A stretch of DNA of 64,000 nt from Niastella populi (GTDB taxonomy: Bacteria; Bacteroidota; Bacteroidia; Chitinophagales; Chitinophagaceae), in contig NZ_LWBP01000024.1 of assembly GCF_002078015.1 (NCBI RefSeq), forward strand, positions 1 through 64,000, read 5' to 3'. Under the pieces are notes generated by a model, which did no database searches, was not told the origin of the DNA, and saw only the letters and a list, made by a program, of their open reading frames with translations. Position 1 is the first letter of the stretch. Each line of letters starts with the position of its first letter. Shown here one piece after another: positions 25,754 through 35,550 of this stretch. Both the position numbers and the translations under genes were made by a program.

Positions 25754-26176
25754 TTAGCCGGCAACGGGTGTTTTCTCAAGCGGCGTAAGCACTTGTCCCA
25801 GTTGCTGGTACATGTTCAGGAAATCAAAGTGATTCCAGGCTTCTGCAATCTTTCCATCTTCGGTCCTTACCATACACAGGCCTGAAAACTTTACCTGTTT
25901 CCCGGTTTCTGCATGTACTGCGGTAACCTCGGTATGGGCGCATTCCATATTGTCCTGGGAAATAACGTCCAGCACTTCTATATGAATATCATGAAACTGG
26001 TCCCTGAAGTTGTTATAAAAAGCTTTGAAGCCTTCAATGCCTTTGGGGCCATCGGCTGAATTTATTCCGTGAGCAAAACAATCGTGGTTGGCCAATTCGT
26101 CAATTGCCTGTTCGTGGTTATTGTTCCATACTTCCTGGAACCAGCGATGGCAGAGGGTTGTTGTTACGTCGCGCAT
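25754..26176 (-). CDS. SnoaL-like (NTF2-fold) ester cyclase-type protein
   Basis: 140 aa with the cone-shaped NTF2 fold pattern: N-terminal helix FQEVWNNNHEQAIDELANHDCFAHG, middle FKAFYNNFRDQFHDIHIEVLDVI, and strands ending KIAEAWNHFDFLNMYQQLG. The Asp and His positions resemble SnoaL-type polyketide cyclases. The family has many functions, so a catalytic role is uncertain. Monocistronic, upstream of the tRNA on the same strand. Confidence 0.8.
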   Translation of the reverse strand: MRDVTTTLCHRWFQEVWNNNHEQAIDELANHDCFAHGINSADGPKGIEGFKAFYNNFRDQFHDIHIEVLDVISQDNMECAHTEVTAVHAETGKQVKFSGLCMVRTEDGKIAEAWNHFDFLNMYQQLGQVLTPLEKTPVAG

Positions 26177-26335
26177 AAAAGTAGATTTTAAGATGAAAAA
26201 CAGGAGAGCACGAAAGGGGATAGAGATTGTATTAGGGGATACTATGTTACGAAAATTTAATGAGAAAAGATCGGGTATTTTTCACGTATTTGAAAGTGCG
26301 TGGTGAATGGCGCCGGCAGCCCTTGTGATTTGGAA

Positions 26336-26365
26336 CAAAAAAAGGCCCGCATTGCTGCAGACCTT
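26336..26365 (-). terminator. terminator downstream of tRNA-Ala
   Basis: On the minus strand AAGGTCTGC, loop AGCAAT, GCGGGCCTT form a 9-bp stem with two G-U pairs, followed directly by a T run. Confidence 0.7.
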
Positions 26366-26374
26366 TGAAAGATG

Positions 26375-26448
26375 TGGAGGATATCGGGGTCGAACCGATG
26401 ACCTCTAACATGCCATGCTAGCGCTCTAGCCAACTGAGCTAATCCCCC
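26375..26448 (-). tRNA. tRNA-Ala, anticodon GGC
   Basis: 74-nt cloverleaf: acceptor GGGGGAT/ATCCTCC with the G3-U70 wobble that identifies alanine tRNAs, D-arm GCTC/GAGC, anticodon stem CTAGC/GTTAG with loop ATGGCAT (anticodon GGC), and T-arm ATCGG-TTCGACC-CCGAT. Discriminator base A73; CCA is not encoded. Reads GCC and GCU codons. Confidence 0.95.
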
Positions 26449-26539
26449 ATCTAAGAACTTTTAAAAATAAACAAGTCGTTTATTTTTGAGTTTGCAAATA
26501 TAGACCTATCCCTAATTCGAACCAAATAAAAGCTGCACC

Positions 26540-27199
26540 CTATTTTTTTCCCATCTTGCCAACCCACTCAGCCGTAGCCTTCACCAGCATACTCATAGTA
26601 TCCTGTTTCCCGGCCTTAAAACTATGATCGGCGCCCTCCAGCTTTACCAGTTTCGCTTTTTTGAGCGAACCGCATACTTCCGCTATCAGTTCCCATTGGG
26701 CAAGGGTATCTTTGGTACCCTGTAAAAAAAGCATTGGCACCTTTATTTCTTTCAAATGTTCGGCCCGGTCAATCGATGGCTTGCCGGCCGGGTGCAATGG
26801 AAACCCATAAAAAACAATCCCCTTAACCCCGGTATCGGGATGGGTTGCCAGGTACTGCGAGCTCATACGGCCGCCAAACGATTTGCCCGAAGCGAACAAG
26901 GGAAGATCGGGAAACAGGTCGTGCGCTTTCATTATCGCCGCTTCAATGGTCTGGTGCGCTACCGCCGGCGTATCGGGGCGGCCTTTCTTATTCTCGGCAA
27001 AGGGAAAATTAAATCGCATGGTGCCAATACCTGCCGCCGACAATGATCCCGACAGTGAAACCATAAAGGAATGGTCCATACCCGCACCGGCGCCATGCGC
27101 CAGTGTCAACAGGCAGGTGGCATTTGGGGGAACGTTGTATTCCGCGGTAACTTTTCCTATGGTATCGGAAACCTGTAATACGATCCGTTTGGAGCTCAT
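26540..27199 (-). CDS. alpha/beta-hydrolase of the KANL3/Tex30 type
   Basis: 219 aa. Motifs: LTLAHGAGAGMDHSFM at the N-terminus, nucleophile elbow ASGKSFGGRMSS, acid in FLQGTKDTLA and His in EGADHSFK. The elbow GKSFGGR is typical of the small KANL3/Tex30-like hydrolases found in many bacteria. Cytosolic (no signal). Substrate unknown. Confidence 0.85.
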   Translation of the reverse strand: MSSKRIVLQVSDTIGKVTAEYNVPPNATCLLTLAHGAGAGMDHSFMVSLSGSLSAAGIGTMRFNFPFAENKKGRPDTPAVAHQTIEAAIMKAHDLFPDLPLFASGKSFGGRMSSQYLATHPDTGVKGIVFYGFPLHPAGKPSIDRAEHLKEIKVPMLFLQGTKDTLAQWELIAEVCGSLKKAKLVKLEGADHSFKAGKQDTMSMLVKATAEWVGKMGKK

Positions 27200-27229
27200 A
27201 CGAACTGTTTAAGAAAGCTAAGGTAACTA

Positions 27230-28276
27230 TTAATATATTCTACCTGAAAAAGGATCGATAGTGTAAAAATGCATATTGTACGGGCCGGTTGACGGCATAT
27301 AAAAGATCCCATTGGTATATTGATATAGCAATGCTCTTCCCAGTGAATTGTTTTTTGCTTTTACTTCTTTGTCGGTGGAACCAAACACATAAAATGAATG
27401 GCCGACAGAAAATATCGGACACAGGTTCCCATCGAGCATAGCGTAGCATAGGTCACCGTTACAAAAGCCCCACATTTTTCGCGAGTAATACGATTTACCT
27501 GTTTCGTCCTTCAGGTACAATTGAAAGCCTGTACCATCGGTTTGAACATCATAGTTGGAAATAGATGGCTGGTTATTTCTGAACTCGTCAATACTGGCAT
27601 ATACGCCTTTACGTAAGATGCGTGCCGTATCCATGGGAAAATTATATTGTAACCTGTTCAGTGAATCAAGCTGGCTGAACGTGAAGGTTCTTCTTTTTTT
27701 CGCCTGTTCCTCATCCGTAGCCGCTATCTTTTTTATAAAGTCAAAAAACAGATTGGTCATTTTGATCCTGGCCACATCCTTTACATGATAGGGAGAAGTG
27801 ATAACGGTGTCGAGATACGCATAGGGAAGGTAGCCCTGGTCCGTTTTAAGAAATGCCTCGCCACGAAATTCCATGCAGCCTATTCCTTTTGACCTGTTCT
27901 CCATTCTCGGTGCATCTTTTAGATTGTAAAGCCATAATTTTTTTATTATGATAAGGAACGGGCGCGTGCCTGCCGGATCAGCATAGTGATTCATGAATCC
28001 GGCAATATGCCGGCTTGCGCCGTTATCAAAAACAAATTCATACCGTTGCTTATCCATGCCCCAAAAACCGGCTCTTGTAGTGTCTGGCCTGAAATCCGCT
28101 ACTTCAAAATGGGAGAAAACAGGTGGGATCTTTTCTTTTGCCGGTGCGTGGCTGGTTGAAAGCATTAAATGATTGCGGCCGCATTGGTCATTCAGGAAAC
28201 GCTGATGCGCAGAATCTGTTTGGGACATGGCTGGCAGATACAGGCTGCAAAATGCGATCAATGGCAACAGTTTCAT
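27230..28276 (-). CDS. hypothetical secreted protein, 348 aa
   Basis: Signal peptide MKLLPLIAFCSLYLPAMSQ, then a beta-rich body with no recognised motif. Visible segments are RYEFVFDNGASRHIAGFM, YLDTVITSPYHVKDVARIKM and MWGFCNGDLCYAMLDGNLCPIF, the last with three cysteines. It is 30 bp from the hydrolase gene on the same strand. Not recognised. Confidence 0.65.
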   Translation of the reverse strand: MKLLPLIAFCSLYLPAMSQTDSAHQRFLNDQCGRNHLMLSTSHAPAKEKIPPVFSHFEVADFRPDTTRAGFWGMDKQRYEFVFDNGASRHIAGFMNHYADPAGTRPFLIIIKKLWLYNLKDAPRMENRSKGIGCMEFRGEAFLKTDQGYLPYAYLDTVITSPYHVKDVARIKMTNLFFDFIKKIAATDEEQAKKRRTFTFSQLDSLNRLQYNFPMDTARILRKGVYASIDEFRNNQPSISNYDVQTDGTGFQLYLKDETGKSYYSRKMWGFCNGDLCYAMLDGNLCPIFSVGHSFYVFGSTDKEVKAKNNSLGRALLYQYTNGIFYMPSTGPYNMHFYTIDPFSGRIY

Positions 28277-28425
28277 GGATCTGATCGGGTTTAAGCTGTA
28301 ATTATACGAAAATCAGTTAATCAATACTAGTGACTCGTTACCGTTTGCGCCATTCCAGACTGCCGTTGCAGTGAGTTGCGTTGCAGAATAATTTTCCCTT
28401 CTTCCGGTTGCGTAACAGCGATATG

Positions 28426-29826
28426 CTAAACGTTTCGTAATGATTCTATTTCCGTGAGCTTTTTGGGCAGTGATTTGCCGAGTTTCTGACTTCCGTTTGC
28501 AGTGATAATGTAGTTGTCTTCAATACGTATGCCTCCAAAGTTACGGTAATCGTTCAGAAATTCGTAATTGATGAACGATGTATGTTTTTGTTCTGCTTTC
28601 CAACGGTCGATCAATTCGGGAATTATATATATACCGGGTTCAACTGTAAGCGCAAATCCCGCCAGTAACGTCTTTCCAAGACGAAGCGATTTCCAGCCGA
28701 ACTCCGTACTTTTCTTCAGTTTATCATCATAACCTACCAGCGGTTCGCCGAGGTCTTCCATATCATGCACATCCAATCCTATCATGTGCCCAAGCCCGCA
28801 CTGGAAGAACATGGTATGGGCGCCGGCTGCCACAGCCTCTGTTGCATTGCCTTTCATCAGGCCCACTTCGATCAATCCTTCGGCCAGTTTGATGCAGGCC
28901 TGGGTATGCACTTCTTTATATTGTATGCCGGGTTTAAGCAATGATACTGCATGGTCAAGCGACCCCAGCACCACGTTGTACAGATCGCGCTGGCGGCTGG
29001 TAAATTGTTTACCTGCAGGAAAGGTACGGGTAAGGTCGCCGGCATAATGCATGCTGGTTTCTGCGCCTGCATCAACCAATACCATTTGTCCGTCCTGGAT
29101 GGTATTGCCATGATAGTGATTGTGCAGGGTTTGTCCGTTTACGGTTAAAATAACGGGGTAGGAGAGCCTGCCGTTGTTGGCGAGCGCTATCGCTTCTACC
29201 TGTGCCGCCAGTTCATATTCTTTCATGCCGGGGCGGGCATTCCGGATGGCCGCCAGGTGCATATCGGCGCTGATGGAAACCGCTTTGTCCATTTCAGCTA
29301 TTTCCCGTTCTTCCTTTATTTCACGCTGCGCAATAACCGAACGGATCAATTTTTCAGATACGAACTGTTTTAATTCGGCAATGGACGTACCCAGTAATGC
29401 CGCCAGTTTTATTTTGTTCTCCGGCCGGTAAGGCGGTAAAATGTGTATCGGGCGTTGGGCCTTTCGCGCTGCTGCCAGCAGGCTGGCCAGCTTTTCGCCA
29501 TTCGCGCTCTCTGCTATTCCTGTTGATGCTGCCAGATCCTGGATCTGGGGTTGCGGTCCGGTCCAGATGATATCATCGATACCGGCGTTCTCCCCAAACA
29601 ATATTTCTTTATCCTCGTCGAGGTCAAGTATCACTGCCAGCCCGGGCTGATCGATGCCGGCATAATACAGAAAAGTGCTGTCCTGCCTGAAGGGGTAGCA
29701 GTTGTCCTTATAGTTCATGCTGCTGTCTTCGTTTCCCAGCAATAAAACAATTCCATTGGTAAGTGTTGACTTCAACTGCCGGCGGCGCGCTGTATATACC
29801 TGACGTTCGAAAAGATGTGGGTTCAT
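28426..29826 (-). CDS. aminopeptidase P family protein (second paralogue)
   Basis: 466 aa from the ATG at 29826 (MNPHLFERQVYTARRRQLK); the frame to 29880 adds a non-homologous extension. Metal ligands are in LVDAGAETSMHYAGDLTRTF (two Asp), GLGHMIGLDVHD (His), LTVEPGIYI (Glu) and IRIEDNYI (Glu). Longer than the protein at 733-2025 and more like the E. coli PepP class. No signal peptide, so cytosolic. Confidence 0.92.
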   Translation of the reverse strand: MNPHLFERQVYTARRRQLKSTLTNGIVLLLGNEDSSMNYKDNCYPFRQDSTFLYYAGIDQPGLAVILDLDEDKEILFGENAGIDDIIWTGPQPQIQDLAASTGIAESANGEKLASLLAAARKAQRPIHILPPYRPENKIKLAALLGTSIAELKQFVSEKLIRSVIAQREIKEEREIAEMDKAVSISADMHLAAIRNARPGMKEYELAAQVEAIALANNGRLSYPVILTVNGQTLHNHYHGNTIQDGQMVLVDAGAETSMHYAGDLTRTFPAGKQFTSRQRDLYNVVLGSLDHAVSLLKPGIQYKEVHTQACIKLAEGLIEVGLMKGNATEAVAAGAHTMFFQCGLGHMIGLDVHDMEDLGEPLVGYDDKLKKSTEFGWKSLRLGKTLLAGFALTVEPGIYIIPELIDRWKAEQKHTSFINYEFLNDYRNFGGIRIEDNYIITANGSQKLGKSLPKKLTEIESLRNV

Positions 29827-29928
29827 GTAGTTTTTTGCACAAATTAACGAATAAGGCGGGTGATGGGATAAAAAAGCCATTCTGTAGAAACAGAACGGCG
29901 TTATTGATCGTACCCTTAAAAACTATCT

Positions 29929-31206
29929 TTAATTTCTTTTTACGATTGGTTGAATGCTTATCTCTTTTCCGTTCACTACTTTGATGTAGTAGGTGCCTGC
30001 AGGTACATCAGACATGGCGAGAATGGCACTTTGCTGTATGTTGAATATTTTTATTATGCTGCCGTTGGTGTTCAGTAACTGGCCGTTCACCCTTTTATTT
30101 TGCCAGTTTTGCGGAATCGAAATGTGCAGCTCATTTACTACCGGGTTGGGATAAGCTGCGATCTTTGCACTGTCGCTTCCGTTTCCCAGGCGAACGAATT
30201 TCGTTTCCGAATATTTGAACCTGCCGTCTTTGTCAACCATTTTCAGGCGGTAGTAGATCACTGCTGCTGCTGAATTTTTGATCGCATCCTTATATGAATA
30301 GTTATTCAAGCCTGTTACTTCTTCGGCCGGGAACAACAGCGCGGCCTGCTCATAGTTCTTATTATCGTAACTTCTTTCTATGCAATAGTGACTAAGATTT
30401 TGTTCCTGGCTGGCGCTCCATGTAAGCCATACTTTTTCATTTGCCAGCTGGGCCGTAAAGCCGGCCAGTTTTGCTGCCAGAACGATCGGCTGCAGTTCGT
30501 TGCCTCTCATGTTCAGGCTAAACAAATCGTTGCCGCTCCAGCCATTCTGATGTTGATAAAAACCTACCCGCATGGTTACGGTTGTGGGGGCCGAAGAACT
30601 TACCCTGAACATTTGCGTGGAATCGGTTTCATCGATACCCTGTCCGCCTGTTGGGTTCGAATTTGTTGCGGTACCCCATACCATATCTCCATCCTGGCTG
30701 ACAGCTACCTTTGGAGTGCTGCTGCAGTATGCCCAGGTAGGGTTGGCCACCGTTATGGAATTGAATTCGGTCATCTGGTTGCTGCCATCGAGCCCCATGA
30801 ACACACTGCTGAAATTAAACACAGGTGTAGGAACGGTGGTGCCAACGTTTACAAAGGTGATCGTAAATACCGCGTAATGATAACCGAGGCCGCCGGTTGA
30901 CTGCAGTTGCGGTTGTAGCGCTGTGGTAGAAGCACCGGATGGTGTAGCATCTATATCATACAGTGATACCCCGATCAGGCTGTCGACTTTCACCAATGCA
31001 TCTATCAATCCGCCGGAAGTAAGATTTGAGAACCTGTAAACACATCCTGCCTGATTGGCCGTCCCTGATTCTACCGTTGGTGTATTGAATTTCAGGTTTT
31101 GTGCCACTGCCGCCGTGCTATATATATAAAGAGCAAATAGTAATAACGCAATTCTTTTAATTGCAGGCAATCCTGTTTTGGAAAGTACCGGGTACAATTG
31201 ATTCAT
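29929..31206 (-). CDS. secreted protein with type IX secretion (type A) sorting domain
   Basis: 425 aa. Signal peptide to about residue 35 (STAAVAQ). A beta-rich middle is followed by a FN3-like domain (LAGFTAQLANEKVWLTWSAS). The C-terminal sorting domain of about 75 residues has the hallmarks AYPNPVVNELHISIP and VPAGTYYIKVVNG. Such proteins cross the outer membrane by the type IX system and are attached or released. Function of the body unknown. Confidence 0.85.
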   Translation of the reverse strand: MNQLYPVLSKTGLPAIKRIALLLFALYIYSTAAVAQNLKFNTPTVESGTANQAGCVYRFSNLTSGGLIDALVKVDSLIGVSLYDIDATPSGASTTALQPQLQSTGGLGYHYAVFTITFVNVGTTVPTPVFNFSSVFMGLDGSNQMTEFNSITVANPTWAYCSSTPKVAVSQDGDMVWGTATNSNPTGGQGIDETDSTQMFRVSSSAPTTVTMRVGFYQHQNGWSGNDLFSLNMRGNELQPIVLAAKLAGFTAQLANEKVWLTWSASQEQNLSHYCIERSYDNKNYEQAALLFPAEEVTGLNNYSYKDAIKNSAAAVIYYRLKMVDKDGRFKYSETKFVRLGNGSDSAKIAAYPNPVVNELHISIPQNWQNKRVNGQLLNTNGSIIKIFNIQQSAILAMSDVPAGTYYIKVVNGKEISIQPIVKRN

Positions 31207-31688
31207 ACTTGTGGTTTGTAAGGGTGATACAAAAGGTAAATACGACCACAGGTATTGGAAGTTAGTATGGACTTATTCAGTGGATTTTGGAATTGGTATA
31301 GGAGGAACTAAGGCCGTAAATAATTATTTACGATAAGAAATACGTTGGAATGGATTGTGTTTTGTAGAAACGGGCCTTATTCAGTAGGAGATTGGGTACG
31401 AATACTTGATTAAAATATCTAATACAAATATTGAGATGTTTTTTCAATTATGCAAGTACCCGGCTATATTTTTTGGGATTATTGATCCTGGATAAGCAAA
31501 AGCTAAACGAAGGCAAAAGGCGAAAGGCGAAAGGCGGAACGCAAAACGTTGAAGGCTAATCCCGAATGTCGGGTTGTAAGGTTTAATCGGGAAGAACGCA
31601 TTTCGGAGGCAGGCGTTAAGCGTTAAGCATAAAAAAAAGGTGGATCAACCGGTCCACCTTTTTTTTATATATGCATTTCGCAGGTATT
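31207..31688. repeat. intergenic region with short word repeats
   Basis: No gene visible. 31500-31560 contains aggcaaaaggcgaaaggcgaaaggcgg words and 31608-31630 contains gcgttaagcgttaagc. The stretch 31560-31600 carries cccgaatgtcggg. A terminator closes the region at 31631-31666. Confidence 0.6.
31631..31666. terminator. bidirectional-looking rho-independent terminator of the NHL-repeat gene
   Basis: AAAAAAAAGGTGGA (31631-31644) and its complement TCCACCTTTTTTTT (31653-31666) around an 8-base loop; the A run is the U-tract for the minus-strand gene. Confidence 0.9.
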
Positions 31689-33842
31689 TTATGGGAGCAG
31701 TTTCACATAACCTCTTGAGGTTACCTTTCCTGTTTGAAGGGTTCCGGAGATTACGTACTTGTAAGTACCCGCCGGAGCTTTGGCGCTGCCGATAGTACCG
31801 GTCCAGCCTTTATTGATATCAGTTGTTGTGAAAACAACTTTACCGGCTGCGTTAAGCACCTGAAGGGATCCCAGTGTAAAGTCGGGGTCAACTTCAGGAA
31901 GCTTGAATACCGGGCCTTTCGAAATTGAAATCGATGCAGGCATTGCTATTCTTTTAAGTACGGTTACTGTTACCTCGGCCGTTCCGGTGCAACCACTGGC
32001 GTTTGTGCCGGTTACTTTATAAGTAGTGGTTTTTGCTGGTTTAACGATCGGGTGGGCGGTAGCTGATCCGGTTACGCCGCTGGTTGGCGACCATGAGTAG
32101 CCGGTGATCTGGTTTTCGCTGATGGCCGATAATTTAGCGCTGAAGCCTTCAAAGATCTTTATTTCAGAGTTTGTTTTTACTTCAGGAGCGGTACCCATTT
32201 TCACTACAATTTCGTTTGAAGTGATTGCCCCGCCGGTGCAACCTGTGGCGCTTGTAAGCACGCAGCTTACTTTATCGCCATTTACCAGGGAAGCGTTTGA
32301 GTAGGTAGGGCTGTTGCTGTTGGCATCGTTCCCGTTAACCATCCATTTGTAAGCCGGGGCCGCGCCGCCATTGGTCACTTTTACCGTGAACGCAGCAGGC
32401 GAACCGATACACATACCGTTCAGGGCAGGCGTAATTGCCAGTGTTGGGCTTGAACCGCCGGTAACTGATAATGTCGCCTTGCTGGAGAACATTGTTTTAC
32501 ATGCGTTATTGGCCATAACCCTAAACTGGTTATTGTTCATTTTATCGGTGATGCTGTTAACAGTAAGTGAGGTGGTAGTTACACCTGAGAAATTTGCACC
32601 ATCACTCAACTCGATCCATTCGCCGGTTGAAGGCTGGAACTGTTGCCATTGATAGTTATCGGCGTTGTTGGCTGCAACTGTAAAGGTTACGCTGCCGCCT
32701 TTACAAACGCTTTTGCTGAGCGGCTGCTGATCGAACGAAGGCGATGGAACAGTACAGCTTGAAACGATCTCACGGATGGTATTGTTATAGCTATCAGTGA
32801 TGAATACGTTACCCGCAATGTCGGTAGCGATACCGATGGGGTACCATATTTTAGCCAGGATAGCAGGACCGCCATCACCGGCATAATCGGGCGAACCATT
32901 ACCAGCGATGGTAGTGATGATACCTTTATTATTGATCTTTCTGATAGCGTGGTTTTGATAGTCGGAAGCGTAAACGTTACCGGCAGGGTCCACAGCGAGG
33001 CCCTGAGGCGAACCGATCTGGAACTGCGCTTTGGTGGCAGGGCCATTATCACCGCTGTAACCGGCAACACCGGTTCCGGCAAAGGTGGTAATGATACCGC
33101 TTGGGTTTACTTTACGGATCACAGAGTTTGAAGGGTCTGCAATGTAAAGGTTGCCAGAGTAGTCTACAGCTATACCTGCAGGTTGGGTAAGCAGGGCTTT
33201 GGTGGCAGGGCCGCCATCACCCGCGTAACCGGCTCTTCCGGGCACACCCGCTACAGTAGTGATGACACCGCTTTTAGTTACTTTTCTGATCACCTTGTTC
33301 GAAGCGTCGGAAATGTACAGGTTGCCTTCTTTGTCAACAGCTACGGCAGTAGGACGATACAACTTGGCTTGTGCGGCAGGACCGCCATCGCCACTGAAAC
33401 CTTCAGTACCGTTACCGGCGAAGATCGTCATGATACCTGAAGTGGTTACTTTTTTGATTACCGATGCATTGTAGTCGGCAATGTAAATGTTGCCATCGTT
33501 GTCGATGGTCATACCAGTAGGCTGAGCTAACTGGGCTGCGGTGGCGGGCCCTCCGGCACCGGCGGTTCCCGCAGTACCATTACCGGCAACAGTATTAACG
33601 ATACCGTTTGAGTTTACTTTACGGATAACGTGGTTACGCATATCCGCTACGTAGAGGTTACCGTCGTTATCGGTAGCCACCGCTCTCGGTTGGTTAAATC
33701 TGGCATTGTTGGCCGGGCCAGCATCACCCACATATCCGGGGGAGCCGATAACGCCGGCAACAGTTGTAATGGTTTGCGAGTTCGCTACAGAACTGCTTGC
33801 GAAAGCAATCAGGCTGCTAAATACAATCTGGTTGAGTTTCAT
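31689..33842 (-). CDS. secreted NHL-repeat protein with C-terminal type IX sorting domain
   Basis: 717 aa. Signal peptide to about residue 22. Six tandem NHL repeats (about 25-365) of the form AVDxxGNLYIADxxNxVIRKV followed by GIITTVAGNG and YAGDGGPA; these make a six-bladed propeller. Two Ig-like/PKD-like segments follow (about 370-610) with paired cysteines. The C-terminal 80 residues (GSLQVLNAAGKVVFTT and AGTYKYVISG) resemble a type B (gliding-motility-type) sorting domain. Likely a large surface protein; ligand unknown. A near-consensus -7 (TAACTTTA) lies about 35 bp upstream on the minus strand. Confidence 0.87.
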   Translation of the reverse strand: MKLNQIVFSSLIAFASSSVANSQTITTVAGVIGSPGYVGDAGPANNARFNQPRAVATDNDGNLYVADMRNHVIRKVNSNGIVNTVAGNGTAGTAGAGGPATAAQLAQPTGMTIDNDGNIYIADYNASVIKKVTTSGIMTIFAGNGTEGFSGDGGPAAQAKLYRPTAVAVDKEGNLYISDASNKVIRKVTKSGVITTVAGVPGRAGYAGDGGPATKALLTQPAGIAVDYSGNLYIADPSNSVIRKVNPSGIITTFAGTGVAGYSGDNGPATKAQFQIGSPQGLAVDPAGNVYASDYQNHAIRKINNKGIITTIAGNGSPDYAGDGGPAILAKIWYPIGIATDIAGNVFITDSYNNTIREIVSSCTVPSPSFDQQPLSKSVCKGGSVTFTVAANNADNYQWQQFQPSTGEWIELSDGANFSGVTTTSLTVNSITDKMNNNQFRVMANNACKTMFSSKATLSVTGGSSPTLAITPALNGMCIGSPAAFTVKVTNGGAAPAYKWMVNGNDANSNSPTYSNASLVNGDKVSCVLTSATGCTGGAITSNEIVVKMGTAPEVKTNSEIKIFEGFSAKLSAISENQITGYSWSPTSGVTGSATAHPIVKPAKTTTYKVTGTNASGCTGTAEVTVTVLKRIAMPASISISKGPVFKLPEVDPDFTLGSLQVLNAAGKVVFTTTDINKGWTGTIGSAKAPAGTYKYVISGTLQTGKVTSRGYVKLLP

Positions 33843-34254
33843 GGGATTATCAGGATTAGTTTAATAACAGTAAAGTTATATACCTCGAAAAAATATAAAA
33901 AGTTTCATTATTCAGCAAATACTGGTAATGAATGATATCAACAGTGTAAAACTATCTCTACGGTTCGTAATTCTTCTATCGTAATTAAACCACGATTCAC
34001 AGATGTGGTAAGCCTTAAGATGGGAGCGGAATAACGGCGTGTGCAATCGGGTTGTCCTTTTTCTTTTCGGGCCGAAGTTTTCCGCACTGTTCACCTCACA
34101 GGCGTAGTGTTTATTTGCATATGTTATGATCTGGTACTCAATTTTCGGCAGATGGCTTTACCACAGTGCGCTTGCTACAAATCCCCGGTAGTGAGAACTA
34201 AAAAACGGTCAATCATATATATTATTGTTTCGAAAATGCACAACAGTAGTTTTA
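33843..34254. other. intergenic region, nothing further recognised
   Basis: 412 bp. Apart from the possible promoter of the NHL-repeat gene at the left end, I see no gene, tandem repeat or strong hairpin. AT content is higher than in the neighbouring genes. Confidence 0.5.
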
Positions 34255-35052
34255 CTAAGAGAACAGGTTTTTTTGCTCCGTACTTTCATCAACGCCCAGT
34301 GGCGGCAGATTTGGCCAGGTGAACGGTGCTGTTTTATCCTGATTATCAGGGCGGGGTTTGGTAGAGCGAATGGTAAATACAGGCCAGTAATCGAGTGTTT
34401 CCGAAGGCATTTCAAAATCAAGAACCTGTTGTATATCTTCATCTGTAAGGCCGGGCTGCAGCCATCGCATCTCCAGTTCTTTCGGCAAAAACATCGGCAT
34501 GCGGAAAACATTGGGGCCGCCATTGTGAATTTGCTTCATAACGCTATTGGCAGAACGCGTGATAAGTGTAAAGGTACCTTTTATTTCGCCGGTCTCCACA
34601 TCGGGCAGGGGAGAATAATGGTATAAACCGGGGATGCAGAACATGGGCCGGTCTTTCAGCCGTATGAAATACGGAACTTTATTTTTCCAGCCTTTTATTT
34701 CGCGGTGCTCATAGATACCTGTTACGGGTATCAGACATCTTTTTGAACGGATCCTTCTCCAGAACGATTTTTTGTCATTGATGATCTTCTCGCTTTGTGC
34801 ATTGCACATGTATTGCCGGCTTTGTTTTACTTTCTCCGGCGTATTCATGTAATCGGCAATAACGCCCCATTCAAAGGATTTTAGCTTGTAAGTATCATCT
34901 TCAAAAATGATCACCGGGTATTTCCGGTACGCCTGTGCCATTACGTGAAGCGTAAGATCGAAATCTATCGGCAACTGGGCGTCAACCACCAGGTCGGGCA
35001 GGTAATCGGTTATCAACTGAACGTTCGATGAAAAAGAAATATCGTAACACAT
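34255..35052 (-). CDS. SOS response-associated (SRAP/YedK/HMCES) protein
   Basis: 265 aa. Cys2 directly after the initiator Met (MCYDISF) is the residue that links to abasic sites. Other family motifs are NAQSEKI, the SRAP-typical RCLIPVTGIYEH and LITRSANSVMKQIHN followed by RMPMFLP. SRAP proteins form a stable crosslink with abasic sites in single-stranded DNA and protect them. Last gene of the umuD'-umuC operon, 3 bp after the 163-aa gene. Confidence 0.93.
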   Translation of the reverse strand: MCYDISFSSNVQLITDYLPDLVVDAQLPIDFDLTLHVMAQAYRKYPVIIFEDDTYKLKSFEWGVIADYMNTPEKVKQSRQYMCNAQSEKIINDKKSFWRRIRSKRCLIPVTGIYEHREIKGWKNKVPYFIRLKDRPMFCIPGLYHYSPLPDVETGEIKGTFTLITRSANSVMKQIHNGGPNVFRMPMFLPKELEMRWLQPGLTDEDIQQVLDFEMPSETLDYWPVFTIRSTKPRPDNQDKTAPFTWPNLPPLGVDESTEQKNLFS

Positions 35053-35055
35053 GCA

Positions 35056-35547
35056 TCAAAAATTTTCAATGTCTGCAAGCGGTAATTTCACTTCGTGGAT
35101 CCCGTACTTCAAGGTAATGAAAAGTTCGCCAAACTGAACAAAAAGATCGGCCTTCACGCCGTCCTGCCTGGCGGGCGTCCACTTTAATTTTTGATCGATG
35201 TAGTGGCGGATCTTTGCAGCAACGGGCGCTGTTGGTTTCCATGCCTGCTGTACTATGGGGCTGTACACTTTAAAACCTTCGGGCTGGCCTGCAGCAATAA
35301 ATAATTTGCGGTAATGCGCTTCCTCGGCAATGTTGTATAAAAACCGGTTAGAATCGTTTTCGAGCGTATCGTAATGGGTTTTTGCGCGGCTGTAATCGGT
35401 ATAGTGGGTAAATAAAAAAGCGGCTTTGTTGAGCGGGTCCAGTTGATTCTTTCCCCGTTGGTATGTCTGGCGCACAAAAAAATGATTACCCGCTTTTATA
35501 AGCGACTCCAGCAAACGGGTTGTAAGCAAAACAAACGGGTTGTGCAT
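35056..35547 (-). CDS. uncharacterised protein of the SOS-mutagenesis operon, 163 aa
   Basis: No known domain recognised. The N-terminus is helical and basic (LLTTRLLESLIKAGNHFFVRQTYQRGK), the middle is rich in Tyr and His, and the C-terminus has a beta-hairpin-like LFVQFGELFITLKYGIHEVKLPL. Spacing of 3 bp to umuC and 3 bp to the SRAP gene shows translational linkage. A role with the translesion polymerase or in DNA repair is inferred from context only. Confidence 0.75.
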   Translation of the reverse strand: MHNPFVLLTTRLLESLIKAGNHFFVRQTYQRGKNQLDPLNKAAFLFTHYTDYSRAKTHYDTLENDSNRFLYNIAEEAHYRKLFIAAGQPEGFKVYSPIVQQAWKPTAPVAAKIRHYIDQKLKWTPARQDGVKADLFVQFGELFITLKYGIHEVKLPLADIENF

Positions 35548-35550
35548 GGC

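Noticed and set aside
32760-33760. Repeated DNA of about 165 bp period in the NHL gene as a CRISPR or satellite
   Set aside because: It is in frame and encodes six NHL propeller blades.
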